A stretch of DNA of 64,000 nt from Dimorphilus gyrociliatus (taxonomy: Eukaryota > Annelida > Polychaeta > Dinophilidae), in assembly GCA_904063045.1 (NCBI GenBank), contig CAJFCJ010000018.1:806001-870000 (forward strand), read 5' to 3'. The position numbers and the translations under genes are program-made. The notes under the pieces are model-generated. The model did no database searches, had not been told where the DNA came from, and saw only the letters and a list, made by a program, of their open reading frames with translations. Shown piece after piece: positions 50,136-61,749 of the stretch; the stretch's first letter is position 1; every line of letters begins with the position of its first letter.

Positions 50136-53100
50136 ATGGACGTCATAGATGACGTCGATAAAGCTGGTGATAAAATCAAACAACTTCTTCGCGAACTTAG
50201 CTCCGCAAATGACGAATACGTGAAAGAAAAGGGTTTAGAACAAGCGTGAGCAATATATCTATTAAACTCTAAATTTACTATTTTATACTAACTTAATAAT
50301 ATTTAATCAGTAATGAAAATCATGAAGAAATTCGTAGACTTCGGGAGCGTAACAACTTTTTTCAAAACAAAAATGCCGATCTGGAAGAAGTTATTGATAA
50401 ACTAAAGACTGAACTCACTAAAGCCGAATTCGAACGCAGATCCATGCAATCGGAAGTGGATCATCTCAAAAAAAAGGCTGCAAATGAATCAGATGAAATT
50501 AAGGAAATTCGCCATAGGAATCAATTTCTTGAGAAAGAAAATGCATCTTTTCAAGAACAGTTAGGCAGTTATCAATCTAAAACTAAAGATGCTGAAAGTA
50601 AAGAAAGACGTGAAAGTCGACGTGTTCTTGATCTTGAACGAAAACTTGCTCAATGTGTCGATGAAAAGAATGAGATAGAAAGAAGAATACAAAGACAGAG
50701 AAACTTTGAAGAAGAGAAGGAAAAGCAAATTATCAAACTAGAAAAAAATGTCAAAGAAAAGGACGATGTCATAGCTAATCTATGTCGTTCTAATAAAGAA
50801 TTGACGGAGAAAATGAAAGCTTCCGAAGAGGAGTCTTTTCGACTTGTTGAGACTCATAAAAAGAGAGATAGTCAAAAAATAGGTGAACTTGAAATGAAAA
50901 TAACAGACCTAGAAAATAACTTAAAAAAACAATCACAAGAACAGTCAATGGCCTTAGATGTTAGTATTCTTTAATTAAATTTATACTATAATCTTTCAAG
51001 CATTCATTGAATGTTGTACACTCTTATTATGTAGTATCACTCTGATCTACTATTTCACATTAATATAATGCTACTAATAATATTATTAATCAACAGAAGA
51101 AGAGAATTGAAGAAGATCGCGCCGCCTTTCGCTATCGAATAACTGAAGAAAGAAAATTAATGGAAAGAGAAAGATCTCGAAAAGAAGAATATATCGGAAA
51201 ATTTCATGATAAGAAAAAGCAGCTTGAAGATTATCAAAAGGAAACGGAGAAGAAAATCCTTCTCCTTGAAAGAGATGTAAGTTTTACATACACTTATTTC
51301 TATAAGTTATAAATATATATTGTTTTCAATTAATAGAACGAAATATTAAAACAAGAGGTTGACAAGTTTAAATCTCAGACGTCTTCGTCTCAATCGCAAC
51401 TCGAAGATTTGAAAAAGCGATTCAGTACTATAAGAAAGGATGCTGATGAAAAAAAATTAGACACGAGAGCACAAATTCAGAGTTTAAAGGTACTGGCTTT
51501 TCCTTTAAAAACCTCATAACATAATTTGTCTAATATTTTATAGGAAGATAAACAAGCTCTACAGAGTGAATTAAACACATTAAAAAATAAAGAAACAGTA
51601 AGTAAAAAGAAGCCTACTTTTAATGAAAAAATTATCATTAAATCGATGATCTTTACACTCTAAAAAGGCATTTAGTGAAATTAAAGTCGAATTAGCACTT
51701 AAATCAAATCGTTTAAACGAAGTTGAGCAGCAACTTAATGAATTTAAACGTAAAAATCATCAACTGGAAGAAGAAAAAAAACAAAACACTTCAGAAATAG
51801 ACTTTGAACGCCGAAAAAGACAAAAGATCATGGAAGACCAGCACAAACACACAGGAGAATTAGAAAACTTGAAATGGGCCTTAAAAGAACAAGAAAAACA
51901 AATTACAGACCTTGAAAGAATCAACAAAGCGCTTGAACAAGATGGAAAAAAAGCTATTACAAAACTTGAAGAAGAACGTGACCGTTTAAAACAGATGCTT
52001 GATAAAAAATTGTCTAAAGGGGAGGAAATTCTTAAACGAAATAAGCAACTAGAAACCGAACTCGAATCTCACAAAAGAAAAGTGTAAGTATACGGGACAC
52101 AAAAAATTACATTATGAACAATCAACGTACATGCATCATAATCAATTTGCATTTACAGAAAGCAATTAGACGAGGGCCGAGTGGTCACAGAAGAAGAACT
52201 TCAGCAAACACGACAACAATTTGAGACCATACTTTCGTCCAAACTTTCTTTAACAGAAGGAAACGAAAAATTAACAGAACAACTTTTCACTACTGAAAAA
52301 AATCTTCATGAAATAGAAAAAGAACGTGGTAATCTATTACGATTAAATGAAGCTCTTGAAAGAGAAGTAATAACTATTAAAGAGGAATCAACAAAACACA
52401 GAACAAAGCTAGCCGAAGCTCGTGAAATTCAAGTACAACTAACCGAAGAACTACGAAATCTTGAAGTTGAGCGAGATGAGTTACGCGACGAAATATCGTC
52501 TTATGAATACGAATTAGAAAAAGCTAGACAAACATTTAGAACAGCCGTTGAAAATGAAAAATTCGAAAAACATAAAATGGAAGTAACAAAGCGACAGCAA
52601 ATGAATGTAATTGATCTTCTACAACAACAATTGGATGCACCAAAAAAGAAAAAGAAAAAAACAGAACTCTTTTCACGGGAAGAACAACTGCAAAAGACAT
52701 TGCGCGTTGCCCTTGACGAAAATGCTCGGCTTTCCAGAGATAAAGTAGAGTTGGAACAAAAAATTCGAAATTTAAGTCGATCAGTTCCACAAGTAACGAC
52801 CGTAACAACAACAAATTGCTTTGCTGGTCCCGAAATGTCAACGCCAAAAACTCCAAAAACACCAAGATGCCAAAATAGATCAAAACAAACGAGCGAAACA
52901 CCAGGAGCACCACGAGCTAATACGATGGGTCGTCCCCATCGCTTTGTAACTGGTCTCAATTCAAGACCAGACAAATGTGTTTTATGTTTAGGTAATGTGG
53001 AGTTTGTGAGGGAAGCTACAAAGTGTGAGGAATGTTTGTCCGTCTGTCATCCACTTTGCTCGCCAAAAATGCCACCGAATTGTGGAATGAAGACCGAATA

Positions 53101-54610
53101 CAGACGGATTTTTGATGATCTCTTCAAAGAAGTAACAGACCGTAAAGTTCGAAATGTTGCTAAATTGAAAAAAGTGAAATCTGGTTGGATAACAATTTAT
53201 CGTCAGCGTAAAAATGTTTGGGAAAAGAAATGGATGGTTCTTAAGGACAACGTAGTGTTTATATACAACTCGGACACTGTTGTTGAACCATATTGTGAAG
53301 ATATTCCTCTTCGGGATGGTAAAACGTTAATGAGAGCTGCAGTTAACCCTGTCGAATTGCCAAATGTGTGCTTAACGGACCTACCACTCGTATTTTCTAT
53401 CAGGAGAAACAAAACATTGTATATCAATCCTGGAAGTGTAACTGACAAACATCATTGGGTTGCATATCTTGATGCTATTATGTTGAATGAGAAATCAGAT
53501 ACAACAATTTTCTCAAGTCTCTTGGTTTCGCAACATCCGAACTATATTCATGAAGCTTGTTGTATTAATAATTCTGACTGTTTAATGGCTACCGATAAAG
53601 GACTTCACGTTCACAGTGACATGTTGAATAGTACATTGACTGCTTTTGGACAAGTATCAGCAGTTAGATACATAAGTCAATTGAACACTATTGTTTTAGT
53701 GGTTGGTGCATCTCGGCGAGTGGCCATTACAACGTACAATGACGTTTTAAATATCACATCCAACAAAAAGTCTTCCACAAACCTGCCTCTTGCATATTTA
53801 GATGATGCCGTAAATTGTACGACCATTGAAGTGGGAATGTATCGTAGAAACGTGTACTTAGCTGTTGCAACTGCTGAAAATTTGATGTTATATGGCTGGT
53901 CACCCAAGCTTGACTCATTTACTTTGATAAGAACTCTTTTAATTCCAAAACCAGCTGGATGTATGATGTTTTCAGACGATCGCCTAATTGTTGGTTCTGA
54001 CAAATTCTACACTCTGGATTTGCAAAGCTTTAAATTTCGAGAATTCTTAAATGAAAAGGATTCAACGTTGGCATTTGCAATTTTTGGAGCATCAAAATTT
54101 TTATCCTTTCCTCTCAGTGTGTTCCAAATAAGCCCTAATGAGTTATTGGTATGTTTCTCTGATTTTGGAATATTCGTTGACCCTTCAGGAAAACGTACTC
54201 GTGAAGAAGATTTGAACTGGCCTGGCGAACAACCTTTGATGATAGCCCATAATCAGCCTTATTTATTTTTAATTTTATCTGGAAGTGTTCAAGTTCTTTT
54301 AATTCCAAATCGAGGAGAACCTTATGTAGCAAGTGGTTCAATTCAGATTCCGTCTCCAGTATTCGTTGGAAAAGGTGTGGAATCGGGAACGGTAATGATA
54401 ACAGCGGAGAAAAATAAAGGACTGGATCTTTTACAAATTATGGCCGATTTAGAAGATAATTACGATTTTGCAATTGACGAGACAGAAACTGAACGAGAAG
54501 ATGAGGTGTGCTTAAGAAATCAAAGAAGAGATGGCTCTGAGCCTAATAGACAAATGTCTTTGAAGCAACTGAAAGGTTCACCAGGAAAGATAAAATCTAC
54601 AGACTTTTAA
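50136..54610 (+). CDS. CIT: Citron copy A, lacking a kinase domain
   Basis: Citron is a Rho-binding midbody scaffold of cytokinesis. Seven exons (50136-50245, 50311-50959, 51097-51276, 51337-51489, 51544-51597, 51668-52083, 52159-54610) join to 1,337 residues. Roughly residues 1-760 are a long coiled coil rich in Glu, Lys and Gln. A basic linker holds KKKKKKTE and TPKTPKTPR. A C1 zinc finger follows with the pattern H-x12-C-x2-C-x12-C-x2-C-x4-H-x2-C-x7-C (52939-53087). Then come a PH domain from KSGWITIYRQR and a CNH domain (about 53500-54440). Human citron kinase (2,027 residues) has an N-terminal AGC kinase; here the first exon starts with MDVIDDVDKAGDK and no kinase sequence precedes it. 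The large last exon has a near-identical inverted copy at 61877-64000. Confidence 0.9.
52363..54486 (+). repeat. Inverted repeat arm A (citron last exon)
   Basis: This arm pairs with 61877-64000 on the opposite strand; position x corresponds to 116363 - x throughout, so there are no insertions or deletions. From 53141 to 54090 the arms were read as identical. Elsewhere differences occur in small patches, for example 52803-52834, 53114-53140, 54091-54099, 54234-54252 and 54341. Similarity ends abruptly after GACGAGACAGA near 54486, where the C-termini become unrelated. Confidence 0.93.
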
Positions 54611-54733
54611 ACGATAATTAATGGAAAGATTACCAACTATCTTTTAATTGTATTTTATGCTTATAGATGTAGACATATTTTGTATAATTTTTGTAAAATT
54701 ATTTCACGTTATTTTTCTAAAATTTCTTTTTTA

Positions 54734-54739
54734 AATAAA
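54734..54739 (+). terminator. Poly(A) signal of citron copy A
   Basis: AATAAA 124 bp after the citron stop and only 30 bp before the ATG of the next gene on the same strand, so the two transcription units are almost contiguous. Confidence 0.45.
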
Positions 54740-54768
54740 AAACATTTATTTTATTTTTAATTTTGAAA

Positions 54769-55661
54769 ATGTATAATCAATTTTTAAGATCATTCTGTTG
54801 TATGTAAGGCGTCACTTATATATATACTTAACTTTAATTAGTCGTTGTTTTCTTCTGTGGTTAATTTATAGGATTTTCATTATAGAAATATTCATTTTCA
54901 GATTGCCAGAAACTTCTAGTTTCGATAAAAATTTATATATTGATAACAAGATCTCTGAGAATAAGCCTCTGGATTTTATAAATGATAGTTCGAATAAGAA
55001 AACAGAAGAGTATATGGTTGAAAAAGAGGACATAATTAAACGTGATATATCCTATGAACATCCTAGTTTCATTGTGGAAAGTGCTGATTCAAAAAACGAA
55101 AATTTTGAAGATCTTGAAGGAAAAACTTCTCTTTCGAAAGGTTTGAAGTAATGATCTCTGGACATTATATACTCTATAGATATACAGATATAGTATATAA
55201 CATTGTATCTTTTTTATCAACAGAAAATGTAAATAACAAATGTCCGTGCAACAATGAAGAATATTTTGAAAATTTAATAAAGGCAGGTGATCTCAAAAAT
55301 CTTGCAGAGATTAACGATATCTGCCGATGTTTCGACTTGGGAAGAAAAGTTGGTATGGCATCAGTTGCGAATGGAAATATATATAAAGATTACAATTATC
55401 GATCGAATATGTCATTTAAATCCCTTCCAAGGTGTTCAGGACTTACCCAAGCGCAGAGATTATATAGAGATAAGGTAAGTTGGACAAAACTCTGTAAAGT
55501 ACCAATGAAACATATACACTGTATATTGTAAATAGATAGGATCAATTCAACTCTTGAAAGATGAATGCTCTAATCCTCGTAAAATAGATCATCGTCAATG
55601 TACAAATAAGCCTTTTAAAAACTTCATTGGCAAACCTGTTCTTGTAAAATTGAATCGATAA
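54769..55661 (+). CDS. Orphan 216-residue protein between the citron copies
   Basis: The function is not recognised. Four exons (54769-54803, 54902-55140, 55224-55474, 55536-55661) join in perfect frame to 217 codons. The first exon is only 35 nt (MYNQFLRSFCC then a split codon). Residues ~12-92 are acidic and low in complexity. Residues ~93-216 look more ordered and carry several cysteines (KCPCNNEE, ICRCFDLG, PRCSGLTQ, DECSNP, RQCTN), which could bind metal or form disulphides. It ends in a basic stretch, FIGKPVLVKLNR. There is no evident signal peptide or transmembrane segment. It begins 159 bp after the citron A stop and converges on the ERICH6-like gene. Confidence 0.6.
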
Positions 55662-56004
55662 ACACTAATTGAATTATTTTGCTGAATATTAATTAAAAAA
55701 ATTTGCATATAATTTTTTTATTGAAATAGAAAGAGAAAAGTTGTAAATATGAAATATGGCACTGAAGAAAATTTATTTTAATACTATGCTGTTTCAGTTT
55801 AAAAATTTATAAATATACTTTCATCATCAGATATTTCTTTATCGACTTCTCAATATATAAAGTATTATAATCTGAGTTTTTGCACCACGAATATTGGCAG
55901 GAGACTTCCGGCTTCAAAATTCATTCGTTCATTTCTTTTTTTTCTATTTTGGTTTGTTTTTTCTTAATGAAAATATAACCATAAAAATTTATATGAATAA
56001 TTTG
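55662..56004. other. Convergent intergenic region, nothing seen
   Basis: 343 bp of AT-rich sequence between the stop of the orphan gene and the stop of the ERICH6-like gene. No coding or RNA feature is recognised. Confidence 0.7.
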
Positions 56005-59000
56005 CTAAGTTACAATTGTGGTTGGTAGTTCTCCTTTAGATTTGCTTTGTCTGCTCTGAGACCTCTTCGTCGACGAAGGCGATGGCCTTCCAAGTCTTGG
56101 TGATTTAGGAAATTTTAACAGTGTAGCAACCTTCGACAGTAGATCACTAGAAAAACAATATAAATCTATTATAATTTCTATTTAATAGAAATTTTTATAA
56201 TAAACTAACTTGACTTTCTTTGTAGTATCTCGTTTTTGCTGAGTAAGTGGTTCTATATCGTTAAAATCAACCTTTTCCGGTAGTCGGCACTAGAAAATAC
56301 AACGTACATATGCCAATAATTTTACATCATTAAATCAATTTCATTATATTCTACTTACAACCAGTTTAGAACCAACTTGAAATCGACAGCTACATTCACT
56401 GTTGCGGAATGTTAAACTTATATTGTCCTGCTGCCAGACACGGATACTTAAGGAATTTGTTATAGCAAATGTTATTGGCTGAATTGGTGGAGCATGTACG
56501 TGATCAGGTTGAACTTTCCAAAACCATCGACGTTTCCTTCCACCTTGAATATCTAACTCCATACCTCCCATAGCGTTTAAACATAGACGAACTTTTCCAT
56601 TCAAGTAATTTGTTGCTCCACAACCGTTAGGTTCAAAATACCCTAATAAATTTGCATATTCTAAGTCATCAGAATGAATGAGATACGAAAATAGTCCATC
56701 CTCCAATTTTATTCTTGATATTGCCGTGGCACCATTTGGATAACTGTTATCATTCGTATTAATTATTATAGCCCATTAAATTTCTAGCTTGTAGTTATCT
56801 ACTTACAAAACATTACCGGAACCATCAGGCAGAAGGAGTAGGAAAGTTTGTCCATTTTTGTAAAATTTCTTTAGCGTTCCTAAAGGTCTATTATTTTTCT
56901 CATACCATTCTAATTCAGGTTGCCAAACGTCATCCTCATCATCGTTTGCTAGAATTGGACTTGGTGGCTTTAGAGTCCACCCTCTTTCAAAGCACTTTTC
57001 GGACGATAGTTGATAGTTTATCGTACATTGTTGGCGTCCGTCTAAAAATAGTTTACAAACAAATTAAAATGAAATATATATGATAAAAAGTTTTAAGGCA
57101 ATTTATTCTAGGGATAATAATTATTGTTTATAATTATTAAAATCTACGGCGTGCAGCATTCATCATTATTTTTTTTTTTTTAAAAAAATATTTCCTTCTT
57201 TCTGTATGATTTTTTAACATTCAAGTGCAATTACTTTTCTGCTTTTTCCAATAAATTCCATAAAATCAAGTGACAATAGGTGAAAAAATTTGACCTTGAT
57301 CCATTAGTATCGTATGAATAGAGCTTTTAATGGAATATACTGGAAATTAATTAAGACTAATTTGTTTGTAGCAAAAAACAAAAAAAAAGGATAGTTAAAG
57401 GGATGATAAAGGTAAATAAGTAATAATAATAAAAAAGGGCGTGTAAAAGGGCAAAAATTGACATTAAAAGAAAATTTATAAAAAAATAAAGCGAAATTAT
57501 CTATGCAAAAGAATAGGTGATAAATTTAAAAAGGGAAAAAATAGAGAAGGATCTTGTTTATCCGTTCTATTTTTTTGGATTGTTGTTCAATTACATAATA
57601 TTGATGTTAAAGAAGGAGTCGGTGATTCGATTCTATTGTATGATAGCGCCGAAGAATTATCTTCTTTATCCTTATTCGAGGAAGGAGTTTTAGCTGAATT
57701 TTTCAAGATAATTATAGATTTTTTAAAATAAAAAATAGTAATTTTTAGGACAAGAATTAGTTGGAATTTTAGAGTTTTATCTTACTTTAACTGATTAAAA
57801 TATAATATTTGTATTCTTACATTGATAGTAGCTTGTTGGACCACTCGTTGTTTCTCCCCTTGCGGCTGCTAAAGCTGCTTGTTGCCTTGCTAATTCGCGT
57901 TCTCTCATTCTTTTAGATTATTTTGAGTTATTATTATTTCAGATACAACAATAGATAAGATTGTTGTAAAATTTACCTCTGAGCCGCTCTTTCTTTAGCA
58001 GCATCTCTAGCTTTCTTACTGCCGTAAGGCGGATGTGGCTTAACGCTTATTTTACTACCCTCTCCTTTTTTCTTTTCAATTAAAGGATGAGTGGCTGCCA
58101 AATGAACAAAATCTCTATAGTCCGAACAGCAATAGAGAGACTCTGGATTCAATTTCCTCTGTTCTTCTAAAGTGGGTGGAGGTCTTATCTGATGTGAACA
58201 GAACTCGCATTGACCAGAAAACATTCCACCATTAGGCATTCCTCCTCCAAAATCCTTATTGTATGCTTCAAAATCAACGGTTTGTTTTTCTAATTGACGC
58301 CTTTTTGCTTCGGCTGAAGATTCTCTTTTATATTGCAAAGCTTGAGGAGGTCCCACTGATGGTAAAGTGGACACTCCATGCATAGGTGTACCTTTGCGTT
58401 CTCCTCCCAAGTCTTCATCGAATGAATCGTCGCTTGACTGCAACAAACAGTGAAATTAAACAGGTATTTATTTTACAAGATAATGCTACAAACATCGGAT
58501 TCATCAACTGTCAACATAGGAATACCAAATTCATCTTCTCTTGGATGTGGCCAAGGTGACTCGCCTGAAGATGACGTTCGAGATTTTCCACTATCAGGCC
58601 TATCAATAGAATCTTGTCCCTCTTAATAAAGAGATAGCAAAATTTTCAAATTAATTTATAATATACTAAAAGTGATGATTGGAGAAGATGATAATAGAAT
58701 GGAAAAATAGGGAAAAAAACACGAAACGGATATGTCCTCATAAAAATGAATAGCATGGACAGTATGGCACTACAGAGCGAATTATAAGCAGGAGAATAAA
58801 AAATACACAGTATGAATATTTAGATTTCGTATCAATCATACGCTTTTAAAGGTTTCAGTAAACAGTATAAAAAGTATAAAAAGTATGAGTTAATCTAAAA
58901 GATAGTAGTTTGTAATGTTTGTCCATGAATGTATATCTCTAATTTTTTATGTTACCTTCCAAATCACTAAAATTATCGGCAAAACACTCTAAATTAGGAT

Positions 59001-59783
59001 GTGCTGAAAGTGCACAATAAATATTTTGTAACTTTTAACAATGTAGTATTTTAGTTGAATATTAATTAAATTAATTTACATAAATTAATTTATAATAGTT
59101 ATTTATTCTAAGGTTAATGAAAGTAATTAATATTCATACCTTTTTCGTCTACTTCCACATTATTACTTTCAACTGGGAGATTATCTTCTTTAATCGTCCA
59201 CTCTGTTTGAATTTCAATCGAACGTAAAAATCGTTCATTGCCGTCTAATCCTACCACTGTAAATCTCTCCTGTATTGGTTCCTCGTCTATTTGTCTTTTA
59301 AAAAGAAAATTTTAATATTAATTAATTATTTACAGCGAATTTCTACATTATTAACCTGACACTATCAGCTTCAGCGAACGACACTGCTTTGGATGCTCGA
59401 CTGCCTGCGCTCATGATTCTATCATTGACAGACTCAGTTGGAGATTTATCAGTTATTTCTCTTTTAAATGACAAAACTTTTGGTAGAGCTGCAATAAGGA
59501 AAGAACAAATTGATGAAAGTTTTATCACCTAGTTTTCAAACAATTGAATGTTTTATGGCGAAAACTTGATATAATATTCAGGTTGGGTCTCTAGCTTTTA
59601 CTTACACGATTTTGAATCTGGTTGAGTTCCATCGCTTGACTTGTTAGAAAATTCACTAGCGGTATCATTTGTAGATTGGCCTATGGGTGGTAGAGGTGAG
59701 ACAGGAGGTGTTGTAGAGCCTTTAGTATCACCAAACGGTATATCTCGACCAGATTTGATCGGTGGTAAGTCAGATGGTTCCAT
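56005..59783 (-). CDS. ERICH6: ERICH6/FAM194-like glutamate-rich ciliary protein
   Basis: Eleven exons on the minus strand: 59783-59606, 59488-59356, 59294-59140, 59003-58956, 58621-58494, 58437-57977, 57909-57821, 57041-56807, 56743-56359, 56289-56210, 56146-56005. They join to exactly 678 codons (677 residues; human ERICH6 has 663). The N-terminal ~280 residues are Ser/Pro/Glu-rich and disordered. A cysteine motif follows in exon 6 (CEFCSHQIRPPP ... YCCSDYRDF), then a basic helix. The C-terminal FAM194 domain is in exons 8-9: a MORN-like start (GRPLGTLKKFY is approximated by RPLGTLKKFYKNGQTF), then DGSGNVFYPNGATAIS, GYFEPNGCGATNYLNGKVRL and RRWFWKV. Family members are expressed in ciliated cells and testis. 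The in-frame GTG at 59843 is not used; the ATG at 59783 is the first. The molecular role is unknown. Confidence 0.8.
57042..57820 (-). other. Large intron 7 of the ERICH6-like gene (779 bp)
   Basis: AT-rich sequence with poly-T and poly-A runs. The flanking exons join as CAA T|AC in phase 1. No other feature is seen. A second longish intron of this gene lies at 58622-58955 (334 bp), also without recognisable content. Confidence 0.7.
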
Positions 59784-61749
59784 CTCTTTTAAAATAGCCA
59801 GTAAAAAATAATACAAATCTAATGCTTGGCACGGTTTTGGCACTGTTTACTAGTTTAATATGCTGTTTCGTTATTTTTTCATTTACATTCTGAAAATAAA
59901 ATTAATAGGCCTATTTTATTAGATGATCATCAAAGATAAAGATAACTATAAAATTATGGAAAAATTATTTGAAGTTTCAAAAGTAGTCTAACGATCTCTC
60001 TTAGTTTTATAATATATATTAAGAGGATATTAACCCACTTACTATACTTTAGAACAGTTGAATACGTTCTATTAAGATAATTTATATAAAAAGAAAATTG
60101 TTCATAATATCTATGAAACAATAATACTGTTAAAATTATAATCCTTAAGTAAATTCGGTGAATTCATCATCCTAGAAGACATAAAAAACTAAAAAACTAA
60201 ATAAACAAACTTTGCTTTATGTTTGGTTGCTGTGAGGGACATTAGTCACGTGACACACACCTGACTAATAGTGTATTGGTTGATTGGTGGACAAAGTATT
60301 AAAACCGCATTTGTTATATTGACAAAAGTTTCGCACTTAATTCGTCTGCTAATTGCATCAATTTCAAATCTAACTAAATTGAGTACAGTCCCTCGTAAAT
60401 GCTGCCTTAATTATTTTTATAACTTCATTGCAAGTTTAATAATATTCAAATATTCTTCATATTATTTAAGATAATAAATTCTTTGTTCTTAAATTATAGA
60501 ACAGACTGGTTTAACAAAACAATTGCACTTGATATAACTATTAATAAATTATATTCAAAGTTTGTTACAACTTCTTATGGGTCATTGGCCATGATCGTTA
60601 TTTCTCATTGAAATCGAATTTCAAAACAAAAGAACTTTAATGCCTTCCCCCTGAGTACTTGCTTAGATTTTCAACTAATCAATAGCAGTTATAAAAGGTT
60701 GCTCATGTTCGTTTCAATAGATTTTTTTTATAGAACAGAAAATTGAACAAATGAATCAATCAATTTATTAAATATTTGATAAACTATTATTAAAAATAGT
60801 TTCTTTGATGATTTTAGAATCTGAACTCAACCAGATTTCATATAAAGCTGCCCAATTACACGATATATTTCTTAAAGATTAATGGATTTTCTATTGATCA
60901 ACTTAAGTATTTGTTAGTGATTTTATTGCCATAATAGACAAAATAAAAGCAACTATTCTTTAAACTCAACGTTAAAAGAAAGTCGTATATTCGATCCATA
61001 TTCCTTTCAACACGAAGGAACTCTTTAAGCCTACTCAAGTTCAAATAGTTCTATGCAATATTTTAACATTTTTCTTTATCAACAATTAGGGATCTACTCC
61101 ACCAAATGGAAATACTGTTAAAAGTGCTTCGTTATTGATCTTTACCACTTTTCTATAGTGTTTCACTAAACTTTAGTAATTCATATGAGTTAGACAACTT
61201 CAAACTCTGTAATTTGTTAACAAGTACACTTAATATAATTCAATTCAGCATAAAAAATAATATACATGTTTTTATTTAAAACGAAAAAGCAGTAACTATC
61301 GCTTATTTAAGTATTTTTTCTATTTAAAGCAAATTTTAGAAAATAATCTCTTGTAAGTCATATATCAATTATACGTTTTTATAGAGGTTTTGTCCTAGTT
61401 GAAAGCTTTCTAATACTTTGATCAAAGGTGAATGTATAATACAAAAAGTTAATGATCCTTGCTTAAGTAATAATAAAAAAAATCTCGAACTATTAGAACT
61501 TAAAGGCATTCGCAAAAAATTACGTTTAATTCAAACCAAGAATTGTATTATTAACCAAAAAAACAATTTTTTACACCAAGTTTAACAACAAGGAAAAGTC
61601 AAAAAAATAACAGAATTTCATTCCTATAAAGAAAATACTGTTTACTAATTCAACAAAATGACTTCCTTATAAATTGATTAGAAAATAATAAAAAATACAT
61701 CAGTGAACAATCTTTAAAAGCATTATTCACTAATTGACTTTACTTCAAG
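59784..61749. promoter_or_regulatory. ERICH6-like upstream region and citron B 3' flank; no gene seen
   Basis: 1,966 bp, the longest gene-free stretch. It contains a perfect 10-bp CLEAR/E-box palindrome GTCACGTGAC at 60245-60254, ~460 bp before the ERICH6-like ATG. The remainder is AT-rich. The 67-codon frame at 60271-60474 has no family resemblance or splice context and is not called. Confidence 0.5.

Noticed and set aside
52501-52974. Antisense frames of 157 and 125 residues opposite citron, with matching frames opposite copy B
   Set aside because: Shadows of the conserved citron frame. Their identity in both copies only reflects DNA identity of the inverted repeat.
60271-60474. 67-residue plus-strand open frame in the 2-kb gap
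   Set aside because: No recognisable family, no splice context, and composition like the surrounding AT-rich DNA.
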